In this document: piece after piece, positions 12,791 to 24,938 of the stretch
How positions within the stretch are numbered: position 1 is the stretch's first letter
Layout of the letters: each line of letters starts with the position of its first letter
Assembly: GCA_024663395.1 (NCBI GenBank)
Contig: JANFAH010000012.1
Coordinates: forward strand, 124,001-188,000
Source of the DNA: Pisolithus tinctorius
Lineage: Eukaryota > Basidiomycota > Agaricomycetes > Boletales > Pisolithaceae
DNA: 64,000 nt
Reading direction: 5' to 3'
Position numbers and translations under genes: made by a program
Notes under the pieces: generated by a model
What the model saw: only the letters and a program-made list of their open reading frames with translations
Databases searched by the model: none
What the model was told of the DNA's origin: nothing

Positions 12791-13390
12791 ATCGAAGAGG
12801 GTCTCATGTAACACTTATACTTCTGGGCCCGGTAGTTGGCCGTTCTTCTTTTCGGGATAGACTCGATTACGATTACGACGCCGCTCTGTCTACACACACG
12901 CATAAGCCCTTGTCAAACAACGGTATTAGTCAGGGAACCTCGCCTTCTCATGCCCTCGAAGAGCGTTGATCTGATACTTGTGGTATCAGCTTGACATCCA
13001 AGAATTGCACGTCAGAAGACTCACCCGGGTGAACGTAGCGTTGCATTTCGGACTCGCATCGGTGGTCACTGACTCAGGCCCAACTGTGCGGGTCCAAACG
13101 TTACAGCGAACGACTCACAACTGAGGTGGAGAATGTAATTTCGTCGTGCGTTGGTGTCAATTGAGATCTGGTCCCCTTGAAAAGGTCTTTCCGCACCCAC
13201 CTGCAAACTGAGAGAGTATACACCATTAGGATCGCACCTATACGGGGTTTCTAGGCGATGAACCGGAGGAAGATACAAGCTTTGGCTTCGGTTGAAGGTC
13301 GGGCAGTGGTTTCACTAACATGATACTCGGGTAAGTAGTTGGGGCATGCAAAGCAGTAATCCTAGCACCTTCCTGATTGTTCCCCAGGTT
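12791..13390. other. Unit 2-specific stretch, nothing recognised
   Basis: About 600 bp between the NRPS end and the PLP-enzyme remnant. No open frame of note and no motif on either strand. Confidence 0.5.
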
Positions 13391-13892
13391 ATTTCCTCGG
13401 AAGGTTGTCCATTTGACTCATGTGTGCTAAGCACTCGCAGTATTCGACATCTCCATTGTGCAAGGTGAATTTGGTAGGAGAAACTATCTGGTATGTTATA
13501 CCCCCTATTCTCGCCATATGGGTGCATATTCGCACAATTGACTCACTGGATGTGATACCCATCACTAATTCTGGCGACGTGGTCGTGTTGCAAGCACAGC
13601 TCTCCATCTCGGAATCGTAGCGTGTGGAGTCGCCAATCCCCGATGCTGCTTGACTACTAAGCAATGAACGACGATCTGTGCTAAGGCCCGACACCAATCC
13701 ACCCCAAGATGAAACCTGCCAGGTGCCCCCCAAGTTTGTAACTTGCTCCCCGTTGTCCCAGTCAAACAGGAACGGGCCGGGTGACAACTGCGATTTGTCA
13801 TGCACTCAATGCCGACTCATAAATAATACGTTTCAGCAGCTTTCCGTCTTCCACACCACTTCACAAGCCACGGACTCTGATACTACACTCAT

Positions 13893-14700
13893 TCAAGCTG
13901 ACGTAGCAGCCCTTAGCGCATTGTCTACAACCCTAAGAAGTGCTTCCTTACCTTCCGTCGCTATTCCCACTCTCAACAAGCCTTCCTTTACCCCATAATC
14001 CACCGAAAATTCCAGCTCCCAACAGTGACCCAACAATGTGTAAGGATAGGTCAACGTGAACGCCGTTCCGTCACTCGAACCTTTCGCGACGTCTAGTGCA
14101 TCGTAGAATGCGCGGGACGCCTCCAAACTCGTGAACGTGAGCGAAAGCAGGCCGCCATACCTTCTATTCTCGTGGTCTAGTTCGCCAGTAGGCAGACCCC
14201 GGCGACAGAGATTGATAGTTCTCCGGAGTTATGTACTTGGGATATCACACTTGCTTGATAACTGCGCCTTCACTTTCGGATGCTCCGCCCTCAATACAGT
14301 GCACGCGGAAGAATTCACAGACGCACCCAGTGTTTGCGTTTACGCGGGATATTCACGGTAAATAGTAGAGGTTTCGATGAACATTCCGTGTAGAGATGTA
14401 GAGAGCAGGTATGGTAGGCATGGAAGGATTCTCGGCTACCTTTCTTGCGAGCATAGGGTCTAGGCCATCAATGTCATAATTACGACCGTGTCCGTAGAAT
14501 ATGGCATTTTCCTCGAAAATTTTGAGTGTCTGTGTATAGAGAGCTGGGAAGAAGTAGTTATTATGGCACAGTCCACGACATCTCATACACAAAGACATGC
14601 TTACCCAGATACAATGCTTTTCCCTAAAGGGCGCGATGCGAGTAAGAGCTGGTGCACATTCCACAATGCCGGTATTCTGCACGGGAAAAGGAATACATCA
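13893..14700 (-). pseudogene. Cystathionine gamma-synthase-like PLP enzyme, copy 2 (complementary deletions)
   Basis: The C-terminal part (13893-14126) reads EASRAFYDALDVAKGSS, FTLTYPYTLLGHCWELEF and GLLRVGIATEGKEALLRVV, the normal family C-terminus that copy 1 lacks. Further upstream on the minus strand (about 14450-14680) is ENAIFYGHGRNYDIDGLDPML, the family's GHG segment, also missing from copy 1. In turn this copy has lost about 350 bp that in copy 1 carry the PLP-binding SLSK lysine; the sequence jumps at about 14341-14345. Neither copy could make a working enzyme. Confidence 0.7.
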
Positions 14701-15984
14701 TCCACAAAAATCCGGCAGCCGCACAGATTCAAAATCTAGTGTCAGATATAGCTGCGAGAGCATGGAAGCATTATTAATACCGAGACTACAAAGTCACGTG
14801 TTCTTCAAGACCAAGAAGATTTGGAGGATTACATAATGCCATTTTGGTAATAATCCCCGAGCTTCATTACTCGACTCCGCAGGTTCCGGCGTTTTCAAGT
14901 CTGCGGAACTCATGCATGGAAGGGTTGGCGGAAACGTGTTGAAGGACGGCGTGGTGATGTATCAGCATATCTACCTACGGTACACTCATCCAATCCCAGA
15001 GATAGGACGTGATACAGCAGACTAGCGACATCGCCACCGACGAACGTCTCGTCTATCGATGCCCGGGCGCATGGGCAACTTGCCGGAATTCGATACTGGC
15101 CCCTAGCGTCTGCATGTTGCGAAGATATCTCGATGAAGTACTAACGTCAGGTGAGTGGACATGTTCTGGCGGGGTACAAGTGGATTTTCGAATAGCTGAC
15201 CCTGAACTCAGCGCACACACCGATAGCGCAATGCTTTTTTCCTATTCTTGCATTCGGCGGACAGAATGTCCCGTGATCTTCGATATCACGTCGATCGTGG
15301 TGGGTCTGCCCTTCACTGCGAATGTATTTAATGGGTGAACGCGTGTGGGGTTGAACTCATTGTTTGAGATAAGTCATGTGGAAGTCGCAGACTCTGGAAC
15401 CCTCAATATTGTGATCATTTGGGAAGGCCGCCAATCCATTATCTCCAGCACGCAAAGACAGCCCACCCTTTTACCGTTCTCCAAGCCTCACGTGGAGGTG
15501 GCATTCTAGCGCTGTTTAAAAGTGCGCATTATTATGGAATGCCTGGGGACCTGCTCCAAGTCCCGGGCATTTAGGATGGCCTATGTATGCAGCAGCACTG
15601 AGGCCACCCCGCACTTTTCCTTACAACGGACCATCTGTACCATGTATCCGTGCATAAAAAACTGTGGCACTTCCCTGCTCTCTAATCGCCAGTTATATGG
15701 TCAGCACATCCATCTATGTACTGAATCTAGCAAGAGACATTCTTTGCGTGAATAATGATCGCCTGCATAGTTCATCTGCCTTTACGGGTGTGGTGGTGGA
15801 CGGTTGGGTCAGCCTCGCTACGTACATACCATAACTGCAACTGCAGGGGGAATGGCTGTAATGTACTATTAACGGAGACCCTGGAAGGTCTTCTTGCCTC
15901 ATGTTCTTGATAAGCTCTCGTAGACCGAATAACGAACAAATAATATGTACCAGTCGAAAATGCCTGTTCCACGTGTATCCCGAA
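14701..15984. other. No gene supported; counterpart of 4340-5970
   Basis: Conserved with unit 1 but frames are broken. A readable plus-strand stretch (about 15109-15338) includes RRYLDEVLTSGEWTC and VDFRIADPELSAHTDSAM; its unit 1 equivalent is frameshifted. I could not assign a family on either strand. Confidence 0.5.
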
Positions 15985-15992
15985 TATATAAG
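15985..15992 (+). promoter_or_regulatory. Candidate TATA box of HET gene 2
   Basis: TATATAAG about 190 bp before the HET gene 2 ATG, identical in sequence and spacing to the one before HET gene 1. Confidence 0.45.
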
Positions 15993-16180
15993 TTACCCCG
16001 CAAAACACCTGTGTCCCTCCTTAAGACCTGTGACCGGCAACCACCATCTGTCTTGCGTGTGCCTTTCGTCCCACACTCAAAGCTCACCACTTGAAAGAAT
16101 ACCCTGCGGGATTGGACACCTAATAAAGTTTGTGCGATTCCTTGCTGAAATATTGAACCTTGCATTGACTTCTGAGGAAG

Positions 16181-18654
16181 ATGAAGTTACTAGATGTGAA
16201 AGCTGTTCTCGACCGGGAAAAGGATATCCAAATGACTGACCCCAAACGTGAAATCCTGAAGGAACTTGATGACAAAGATACTCGTTATGCCATACTGTCC
16301 CATCGCTGGGGCGTCGAGGTTGGTTACGAAGAGATGACTGGGCTGATGAAGATGGGGGAAGAACAGAGGGAAGAGGTCAGAGAGCGCTACGGCTACCAAA
16401 AGATCATCAAGAGCTGTGAGCAAGCCATGAAGGACGGCTACGAGTGGTTGTGGGTAGATACCTGCTGCATCGACAAGCGGAGCAGTTCAGAACTTTCGGA
16501 GGCCATCAATTCGATGTATCGGTGGTACCGAAATGCACAGGTGTGCTATGCGTACCTCAACGACGTTGACGAGGAGGTCTTCCCTGTCAAGCAAGATGGC
16601 AAGAAGTTTGACAAGTCCAATGGCTGGCCGGAGTGGTTTGTGCGGGGCTGGACGCTACAGGAACTCATCGCCCCAAGGCAAGTCGAGTTCTTCAACAGGG
16701 ACTGGGTGTCGATTGGCAATAAACGACGCCTTGCACTCGCGTTGGAGGAAATCACGAAAATTCCACCCAAAGTTGTGAGGGATGGCCTAGCTGCGAAGCG
16801 TCCCAGTGTTGCACAAATCATGTCCTGGGCCGCTGACCGGAAGACGACACGCGTGGAAGATCGAGCGTATTCGTTGATGGGGTTGTTTGGAGTGAACATG
16901 CCCATGCTGTATGGAGAGGGTGAAAAGGCATTTCAGAGGCTACAACTGGAAATCATTCGCACGTCCAGCGATCACACCATATTTGCATGGGATCCACAAA
17001 GCCCGCGGACAGGCAGTGTCCTGGCAGAGGATCCGAGCGACTTTCGGGGCTGTGGCAACACCAGGAAGGTGGAACCCGGCGAATTTGTTGACAGCCTGGC
17101 GAGGTACATTTGCGGCAGCAGACTCGGTGATCCTTGGTACATCAATGTTCAGAGTGACTCCAGAAAGACATCGACCAACCCAGTCCACTGGGGCAGACTT
17201 GCTTGGTTGAGGTGGCGTGCCCGATCGCTCAGCCAGCCACTCCGCACATTCTCTGTCAGTAATGCGGGGATCCAAGTGTGCTTGCCCGTCATCCCCTCTC
17301 CCAACTCTCCGTCTCATTTCAGCGCTCTATTGGCATGTAGCGATCGAACCTTTCTGGAGAGAATCGATTTGGTATTCTCTGGATCCAGCTTCGACAGGAC
17401 CTCACGCACTACGGACATTCCCACGGCGTATCCAGAATTCAAAACACTGTATCTTACTCATAGTCAAGATGCCAACGAGACACACCGCGAGTTTACACTC
17501 GACGACAAGCATGCCTCGTACCATGGATTCACCCGCCGCGGCACCTTCCCGCGCAAGTTCCCGGGCGATACTGTTACGCTCTCATCCCTCACAGACGATC
17601 TCATTGTCATAGTCTATGCCAACGACGATGTCAAATCTCGCTTTGCAGTTGGTCTCGGATACTACCTCGGCCAAGGATGGGTGCATGTGGTCTATGACGA
17701 CCAAGAGGCAGACTGGACGGCCTTTGCTAAAAATGCACATGCTCGAATGTGGAAGGCACGTGCAAAACACGCTCGGAGTATGCCAAAACATGTAGACTAC
17801 CGCCGCGACAGCTGGCCCGTCGTCGACCACTTCATTAAGCATGCCCACCTTCCCCGATCGATTTGGGGTGTGATGGTAGTCTGGGGTAGATGGAAAATGG
17901 ACGATTTCGATATTATGGTCGATGTCGAGCAATGTCCTGGATGCTGTGATGGACCGTGTAAATGGGAAATGACGCGTGTCAGTACTTTCTCCCCCGTGTG
18001 AATGCGGCCCTAACCATTTGCGTTACCTTAGGCTCTTGAGCATGACCTTGATACACCGGGACTTATGCTCGCGGGTTGCCATCAACATTGCTACAAACTG
18101 GACGGGTGGCTTACAGGGCTAGATGGATGTTCTGGTCAACGGGTTGCGGTAAGCCATGCATTCATACTCATATGTGTCAAGCCTGAGATGACCAGCTGGG
18201 CGATTATGGTGACTATTCCGACGGTAATTTCAAATGCGCTGGCAATATATTTGAGGATATGAGGACCCTTGACAATGATCCCACGAGCTCAGTGTATCGC
18301 CCCGTGGTCTCCCGTGTAGCTGAAACAGGGAGGATGAAACAGGATGATGGTATTGTGAGATATATTCACAATAACGATTGCCTTGTGCTGCGTCAACCAA
18401 AGGGCTTGTCACTTCCCACCAATGAAAGTGTGGTGCTGCTACTGAAAGCCTTGTCTCACCGTGCTGCAGGCAAACATTTGGTGATAACGGTCATACAATG
18501 CTCGGACTTCTATAGAGCAGGTGATGAGGGAAAACGAACGGATTCAGGGGATGGTGAGTTTTCCACAATGATCGTATGCTGCTCACTTTTTGACCTTGAG
18601 TATCAGCCCTCGCCTCAGACAGTGGGAACCACTCCACAGAGCCACAGGTTTTGA
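16181..18654 (+). CDS. HET-domain protein 2, paralogue of HET gene 1
   Basis: Predicted 790 aa from exons 16181-17977, 18032-18148 and 18196-18654. Introns are 17978-18031 (GTCAGT...CTTAG, 54 nt) and 18149-18195 (GTAAGC...CCAG, 47 nt), both phase 0. The HET signature residues match gene 1 (YAILSHRWG, WLWVDTCCIDK, RGWTLQELIAP, LYGEG). Differences from gene 1 are few in the first 265 residues and the 440-600 region, but dense between about residues 270 and 345 and again about 640-660. No stop, frameshift or splice-site loss is seen in either copy, unlike every other duplicated gene in the units. Like gene 1, the acidic tail and the last ~180 residues are unassigned. Confidence 0.85.
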
Positions 18655-19183
18655 CTCTACTATATGCCGCCGCAAGCCCGCAAGTGTGGCGAAGAAAACC
18701 GTTTTTTGAAGAGAGAAGGAAACAATTCCAAAGTATTCGGTATGCCCGTGGGATGACTACGCGTGCTGTTGCTGATGCTGTGTTTCGGGACGTAGGGAGC
18801 ACTTTTACTCGCTCATGAATATGGTACCATCTCTTATCATGCTTGGGGTTTGTCTATGCCGATCACATTATCTTCAGGATCAATTTAGAAGACCTGAAGC
18901 CCGTCGCAAGTCTCTGGTGTGTTGGGCAATTATATGAAACACGCATATATTCACCTACGATGGCAACAGAATAAACAGAATACTGATAGAACGATCAAAT
19001 TTTTCTCAGACATATTTGGTCTCCCGTATCTGAGAAATTACGTGCGTAGTCATTTTTCTCATTGCTTTGTCCCACACATACCCATCGTTGAACGAAGGTC
19101 GGCAAAATAACATTTTTCGAAAGGCTCTCCTCGATGATGGAAACTAATTCACGTAATGAGGTTTCTGTAGGCAATGTAGAAGG

Positions 19184-20725
19184 TTGGCCCGTCACACTAT
19201 GCATTTTCGCCCACAAACTTACATTACCGCTTTAGCGCATGGTTTACTAGCAGACCTATTCAGGGGCACGGGGCGTTCCAATGCCACACTGGACCCGCGC
19301 CTTGAAATTGTGTTACCTCTCTGGCGCGAGCGGTGCCCAATTCTTGTATGGCCTGATGCATCGCGTCGGTATGCTAGTGAAAAGCAGAAAGTGACTCACG
19401 AGTTGGAGTCCATCTCACGAACTCCGAGTGCTGGCGTAGGTTTTTTTATCGGCAGAAATCAGTAGGCGCTAATTCCAATCACAAACAGCTACTCAAATGT
19501 ATAGGGATCGCTTTGAGCGATCCAAACAGGGAACATGACTTCTCGTGAGTACTCTTATTCTTTCTTTTTTCTACCTTTCAATGCTTCCCGGCTCCAGATG
19601 GGCAGGTCCAGCCAGTGATATTGAATATGATAGGTCGGTATTGTATATACAGACTTTTAGCAATCCACACCTTAAACGCTATATGTAGGCACTTCAACGC
19701 TCCTTCTACGGTACAAGAAGTAGAGGCGCTCCAAGCAAAACTTATTGAAACGGAGGATGAAGACGAACAACGAGCGCTGGAGGAGGACGTCACTGGAAAG
19801 GCAAGGACAGCATCAACTTGTTACCTTCCGACACTGATGATCCATTCGTTAATAGATCTTGTGGCTCTGTTGGTGTGGGATCCGCGCAGAAGTGGACGAA
19901 CTATTATCAAAGGCAAGCTAACTCTCTCAACTCCATAGATGTCATCTCACATAGTTCAGGTTGTGCACTACATTCGAATGGTGCAATACCCCTGGGTAAG
20001 TGGTGTCACACGCTCGAACGTGGCAACCTCACCACCGTCATCAGGGACTAGGGAAAGCAATTGAGTCGGCTATGCCTTCGTTAACAGACCCAGATGATGA
20101 TCCAGTTCACTTGCGACGGTAGGCAACATCATTTGGCAGATCGCGTCGATATGAATCTGAACATACATTATTCTAGAATTATGTTTGATGCTGGAGCGGG
20201 CACATCGAAATATCAGTTGTTGCTTGACGCTCGGGCTGCAGAACAAGCCAAGTGGTCAGGTGTAACTATCTCGAGGGACATCACCAGCACCAACACGCAA
20301 CGTCCGAATACAAGCTCTCAAACACCCTCCACATCGGTGGTTTAACTAACATGGATTTTGGCAAGTATGTCCTTAACCTTCGTCTGGACACATTCACATC
20401 ATCAACGATGATACAGTTCATAGGAATGTTGTAAGCATTTAGTCAACACGTACTAGGTGTTGCCTGTCTGACCTTGTAACAGTAGATCTAGGTGCAAGAT
20501 GTAACCTTTGTATACGCAACTGCAGAACAGACTAGCGTTAAGAATGAGGTGTCTACTGTGTCTACGAACCTACCTGCTAAATCGGGTACACCTCAGCAGG
20601 CACTTGGACAAATATTGGACGGTTTGAAGCGATTGCACGCGCACTGGTTGCCTCGGCGATTTTGTGCCGGCCATAATACAGGTAAGGCAGCGAGCTGCAA
20701 GTCGCTGCTCCAGTACTTGTGAAGG
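19184..20725 (+). pseudogene. Block P copy 3, unrecognised gene remnant
   Basis: The best-preserved copy. Stretches are 19184-19465 (LRITALAHGL-like start, DPRLEIVLPLWRERC, end FIGRNQ), about 19678-19830 (CRHFNAPSTVQEVEALQAKL, ETEDEDEQRALEED), about 19818-20051 (FVNRSCGSVGVGSAQKW, NYYQRQANSLNS), 20181-20345 (MFDAGAGTSKYQLLLDARA), about 20300-20434 (GGLTNMDFGKYVLNLRLDTF), and 20492-20725 (VTFVYATAEQTSVKNEV, GQILDGLKRLHAHWLPRR). Putative introns use GTGAGTACTC (about 19548) and GTAAGCATTT (about 20432). The segments can be strung into one plus-strand protein but several junctions lack clean splice sites. No family recognised. Confidence 0.45.
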
Positions 20726-21012
20726 ACACCCCACTATCCATGAATGCCCGAAGGGCGGGCAGAACAACATTCAACGTGCTTACGAGCACAAATACGTTCA
20801 CATCAAAATAACGTCTCCACGCATCCGAGCTGACTGATGAGTCGCCAATCATCCATGTAAGTTCTAGTGTACTTGCATTCAAGACGTGGCTGTCCGACGT
20901 GCCCAAACCTGTTGTGGGCACGAGAAGAACAAACGGTGTAACAGTCAGCCTCGACGTCTAACCGACGAGTATAGCGTCTGGGAAAATACCGACAATGCGG
21001 GAGAATCACCAC
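20577..21012 (-). pseudogene. Short-chain dehydrogenase/reductase fragment, copy 3
   Basis: On the minus strand the stretch NASTLELTWMIGDSSVSSD, AWRRYFDVNVFVLVSTLN and VVLPALRAF is the central SDR region. NAS stands where the family has NAG, followed by the alpha-4/5 helix, and then GVSFTSTGAAT, the beta-5 strand with the catalytic serine region. The Rossmann GxxxGxG start is missing; frames upstream (to about 21012) are broken. The YxxxK motif may be represented by YLYYGRHK. It resembles the basidiomycete sepiapterin-reductase-like SDRs. It is a fragment, not a gene. Confidence 0.55.
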
Positions 21013-21059
21013 ATGGCATGCAGGGAACGCATAATGACATAAAGACCATCTCTTGAAAG

Positions 21060-23260
21060 GGCCGTGGTTCTGTCACAATATGCCAGAACTAAGGATGTCC
21101 TCGCTGCTGAAGGCATGTCGTCTGACGTCTTTCGGTTTTACCACTAATGAATAATGTGATCTAGCAAGTTGCCCAGGATCGCTCTCGTCCCTCGACGGGT
21201 TCAGTTCGCCTCGATGTCCCCTCCCCGAGAGCAGTTGTCCACGCAACTGGCTCAAGATGTCATTTATGCTTCGGTAGCCTGGGAAGTTCCCAAGAGCGTG
21301 ATAGAGATAAACGAGGCAACTCTGTTGCAGAGATTCTCGAGGAGCTTACGTTTTCGCTATTTTCCTTAGCCCAGTGATCGCATTTCTGCTCATACGACAT
21401 GCCCTCCTACACCCCATCGCGGTCATTCACCTTTACTTTGAGGTTCGATCCCAGTGCCTTCGACGCGCAAGATATGCAGTATGCGCTCGACCATCTCATT
21501 CTTGCATTTGAGAAACTCCTCATTAACTCATCAGTGTCTGATGTGCATGTCAATATGGTGACTGCGAACGAGCATGCGTTCATGAGGAACTCCCCTCTGT
21601 CGTCAAAATCAACAGTTTAGCGGAACCGGAGAACCCCGCACGTTATACTTACGTTTACGATCTGCTGGCATGTCGCGCCACTACTCATCCGGACAACGTC
21701 GCCCTTGAATGCGATGGAAGAGTGGTATATACCCATGTTGGACTCGACGCCGCTTCCAACCAATTCGCGCGATACTTGAAAGATGCTTTATCTGTTCGTC
21801 CCGGTGACATTGTACTCGTTTTTCTAACGCAGTCTTCAACGGCCATCGTTGTCCTTTGTGCGATCCAAAAGGTCAGCGCAGCATATCTCGCCGTCAACAT
21901 TGGCGTGCCTACCATACTCTTCCAGTAAACCGTCGATATGACTAACTCCTCGTTGTTCCTGACGGTTGCATCGCTGGACCATTGTCACGATAGACACCGT
22001 GACGGAGAAATGGTGTCACTTAGGCAGTACATGACAGCCTGACCTCCTCCCCACAGGACTTCCGGAAAGCACTCTGGTGTACCCAGGCCTTACAAGTGGA
22101 TTGACTGGTCCCCCGAGGAAATGCATGACGTCGCATTCGAATTTGGTGCGCTGTATCGTCGAAGCTGCACCTGCTCTTGGTCGTACGATGGAAACACATC
22201 AGCTCCTGGTAGGATGGTCTTCGTCTCTACCATTGTTAGCAATCAGTGATACGCTTTCTAGGCGCACGAGTTGTTCTGGGACGGTTCCATCGAGGAAATC
22301 TTCCTCACTCATTACATAGGCGGATCGGTTTGTATAGCTATGATACCTGAAATCGTTTCACACATACACGATGCCCTCGTTGCAACGAAGGCCAATTCAG
22401 TTGCCCTTTCGCCGACGCAAGGTATGCAGCTGCACCCTGCAGATTACCCAGTCTTGAAATTGGTTGTATTCACGTGTGAAACCTTGACGCGACCTGTGCG
22501 GGAGAGTGCGTCTCATCTTCTGTAATTTCACCCTTTTAAAAGTGGCATTACACAGAATGCCTGCACGAATGCTATTTAACGCTTTCGGTCCCAGCGAGTC
22601 CATCTGCGGTTTTACGGTGGAGATTCCTGTGCGCTCGTCAGCATCAAATGGGACCCCTGTGGCGTTCAGTATTGACGACTTTACGTTCTAGATTGCGACA
22701 TAATGTTTGTGGCGGTTGGCTGCGTAGGGGAGATGTTCGTGTCCGGTCCAACTGTGGGCTTAGGCTACCTTGGAGCCCCAAAGGCTACCACGCGGTCGTT
22801 TATGATGGATCCATTCAGGAAAGAGATTAGGATGTACCGAACTGGCGACTTTGGCCAGTGAGCCTTAACCCCTTCTGCCTATTCACATATTTGAATGCCG
22901 GTTTTTCCAGCGTTGATCATGAAGACTTTACTTCATTGGATGTCGGGACAGACAAGTCAGACTAAATAACGCTTGCAGAATTGAGCTGAGTGTGCTATTT
23001 CATTGTTTCGGTTTGCAACTTGTGAGGCTTACCTGCTGTAGGGGAAATCGAGGCTGCTCTTCAAGAGGCTGAAAGCAAGTGGTCGATAACAGCGGAGCTC
23101 GTCACGTACAATGAAGAGCTGCGCATCGCTTCACTTCTTACCCCATGCTTCGTCAATTGTTCACACAGTTTCAAGCTTCAGTTAACTGCAGATGTTAAGG
23201 CTGAGGTTCTTCGCCTGATGGCTTTCATTCAGCTGAGATTACTGGAGTTCCGTTACCCTA
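21060..23260 (+). pseudogene. NRPS condensation-adenylation pseudogene, copy 3
   Basis: Starts in the C-domain stretch before the first intron (about 21060-21150), then the C-domain tail (21170-21560). Adenylation core begins near 21722 (VVYTHVGLDAASNQFARYL), with A2 near 21870, A3 damaged (about 22077-22120, SGLTGPPRK), A4/A5 near 22271-22590 (NAFGPSES), A7 near 22840 (YRTGDFG, intact), then breaks off at about 23260 in the final exon. A deletion near 22670-22690 removes part of the segment before RLYVLDC. Several stops and frameshifts. It is closest in content to the intact copy 4. Confidence 0.75.
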
Positions 23261-24938
23261 CCGGCACGAGACTGGACACTAGCAACGGGTCCTCATTTCC
23301 TCGGGTAAACGGAAGGTGGGAGACCGGCAACGAACAACTTGCTCCTGATGTGACCCGAGTTCTCGGATCTCACTGGGTAGGGAAGCCATCAGAATATTAA
23401 GTGAATCAAGGGCTTCTCGAAGATGTGACATTGTTACATCTGTACTGCAGCCCCATCTCGGCATGGTCAGACCACATTTAGGGTGAATAGAAAATGCTTT
23501 CAGCCGTCCAGGCTGTTTGGACCTGGTGATAAGCTCCTAGCAACCCACGAAGGAACCTCCAGACAAAAGCAGTGTGCCGCGGTTGATGCCCGATGACCTT
23601 CTCCGCAGGGTTACTAAAGCGGTCAATCACTCCGCCTCCACTGGCGCTATGAGAGAAACGTTCCCGCTTGGACAACGTTTTCCTTATGTTTGGGGCTCGA
23701 GAAGACAGAGAACATAATGACCAGGCCGCCCAGCGCATCCAGCTTATATGCGACGAGTTAAAGGTGCTGAAATCAGTAAGTGCAAATAGGCAACTCTAAA
23801 CCATTTACCTTAGGCCCACTTTCCAAGGAACCGCCCGGGTATACGGACAAGCGGGCCCACCATCTGCTTGACCAACTACAGGCGATAGAAGACGCGCCAA
23901 CGTGCCACCTTTGGCATATGGATACGGTCGACGACCATTCGCGATGGTGAGTCAATCTCGCGTTCGCCACCGTCCTCTCCGACCGCGCCACATCATACTA
24001 TCACTACTGGCCTCATACCTTGGTATTCCTTGATTTTCCATTGGCCTTGCTTGGGTTCACCTTTGTAATGGCTTTATATAAACACCGTAAAGCTATGTAT
24101 AGCGATATCCGTGTATACTGCTGGGCCTAATAAGCTACATGTCAGAATCCCAGAGAATCTTTCATTGTGGTCCCTGTACATACTCTGGGAGAAGCTAAAC
24201 ATGTCCGTGCAAATTGGTCGGGCCGAGGAAATTTCTAAGCATACAATATGGCACAGGGGACTAGCTGCGGCTTCAGCTGTAAATATACCTAATGCATTTA
24301 TGTTTCAGCGGCACCAAGTTTTGCAGCCAGTTAGTCTCGATCCAGACATTACAGCCAATACGCCAGAAACTGCAACCCCGAGGATTCCGGGGTGCGACCC
24401 ATATATATCTGGGTTGGGATCAATTGCCGGCGAGTCGTCATCAATATTACAATCATCGGAGCCGCCGCAACCGAAGTTCCAACACTGAAACTTCCAAAGC
24501 ACAGTGCGCCTTGAAGGTGATTGAAGAGTTGAAACTGTCAACATTCGACTGCCAAGGTCCCGTGCAATGGAAAGTACGAGAACTTACCTCTACAATACGG
24601 GGAATGGTGATCCGGGTTCGCTGGAAGGAGCGGCTGACCAGAGTTCACTTCAAGAGTCGATGGATTCGTGCGCCAAGCTGGTACCCGGTACCAATGACTT
24701 ATCTGCCCAACTAAATTCTCTCACATAAACCATCAGGGGCATTTTTGGAACGACCCCTTGCAACTTTACTTGATTCTATATCCTCGTCGACGTTCATAAT
24801 GGGCCATCTCACCTTGTTTTATCTGCCGGCCCTCTGCTCTCTGGAAACTCTGCTCTTCTACGCGTTCTTCACTGCATCAACTTGTGTTGTTCCTCTTCGC
24901 TCGCCGTCCCCCCCGTCCCACCATCTGGGTGTAATACG
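23261..24938. other. Between NRPS copies; no gene supported
   Basis: About 1.7 kb without a recognisable protein. A 125-codon open frame at 24111-24488 (+) and a 79-codon frame at 24305-24544 (-, with WNFGCGGSDDCN) overlap each other and match nothing I know. TATATAAAC at about 24067-24075 could be a promoter element for one of them or for the NRPS gene. No duplicate of this stretch exists elsewhere in the window. Confidence 0.4.

Larger units (their letters stand above)
8726..18872. repeat. Direct repeat unit 2
   Basis: Second unit, about 10.1 kb. It has block P, NRPS copy 2, a cystathionine gamma-synthase-like remnant and HET gene 2, in the order of unit 1. It lacks the dehydrogenase because block P is fused to the NRPS near 10540. 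It carries a much longer NRPS copy than unit 1, and about 600 bp (12790-13390) with no counterpart there. Confidence 0.8.
18873..23260. repeat. Direct repeat unit 3 (partial)
   Basis: Third unit. It has block P, dehydrogenase remnant and NRPS copy 3 in the unit 1 order, ending at about 23260 inside the last adenylation exon, where similarity to the NRPS copies stops. There is no PLP-enzyme or HET copy after it. Confidence 0.75.

Noticed and set aside
24111..24544. Overlapping open frames on both strands before the NRPS gene
   Set aside because: Neither matches a family and each is short; no second copy to test coding. Left as undetermined.
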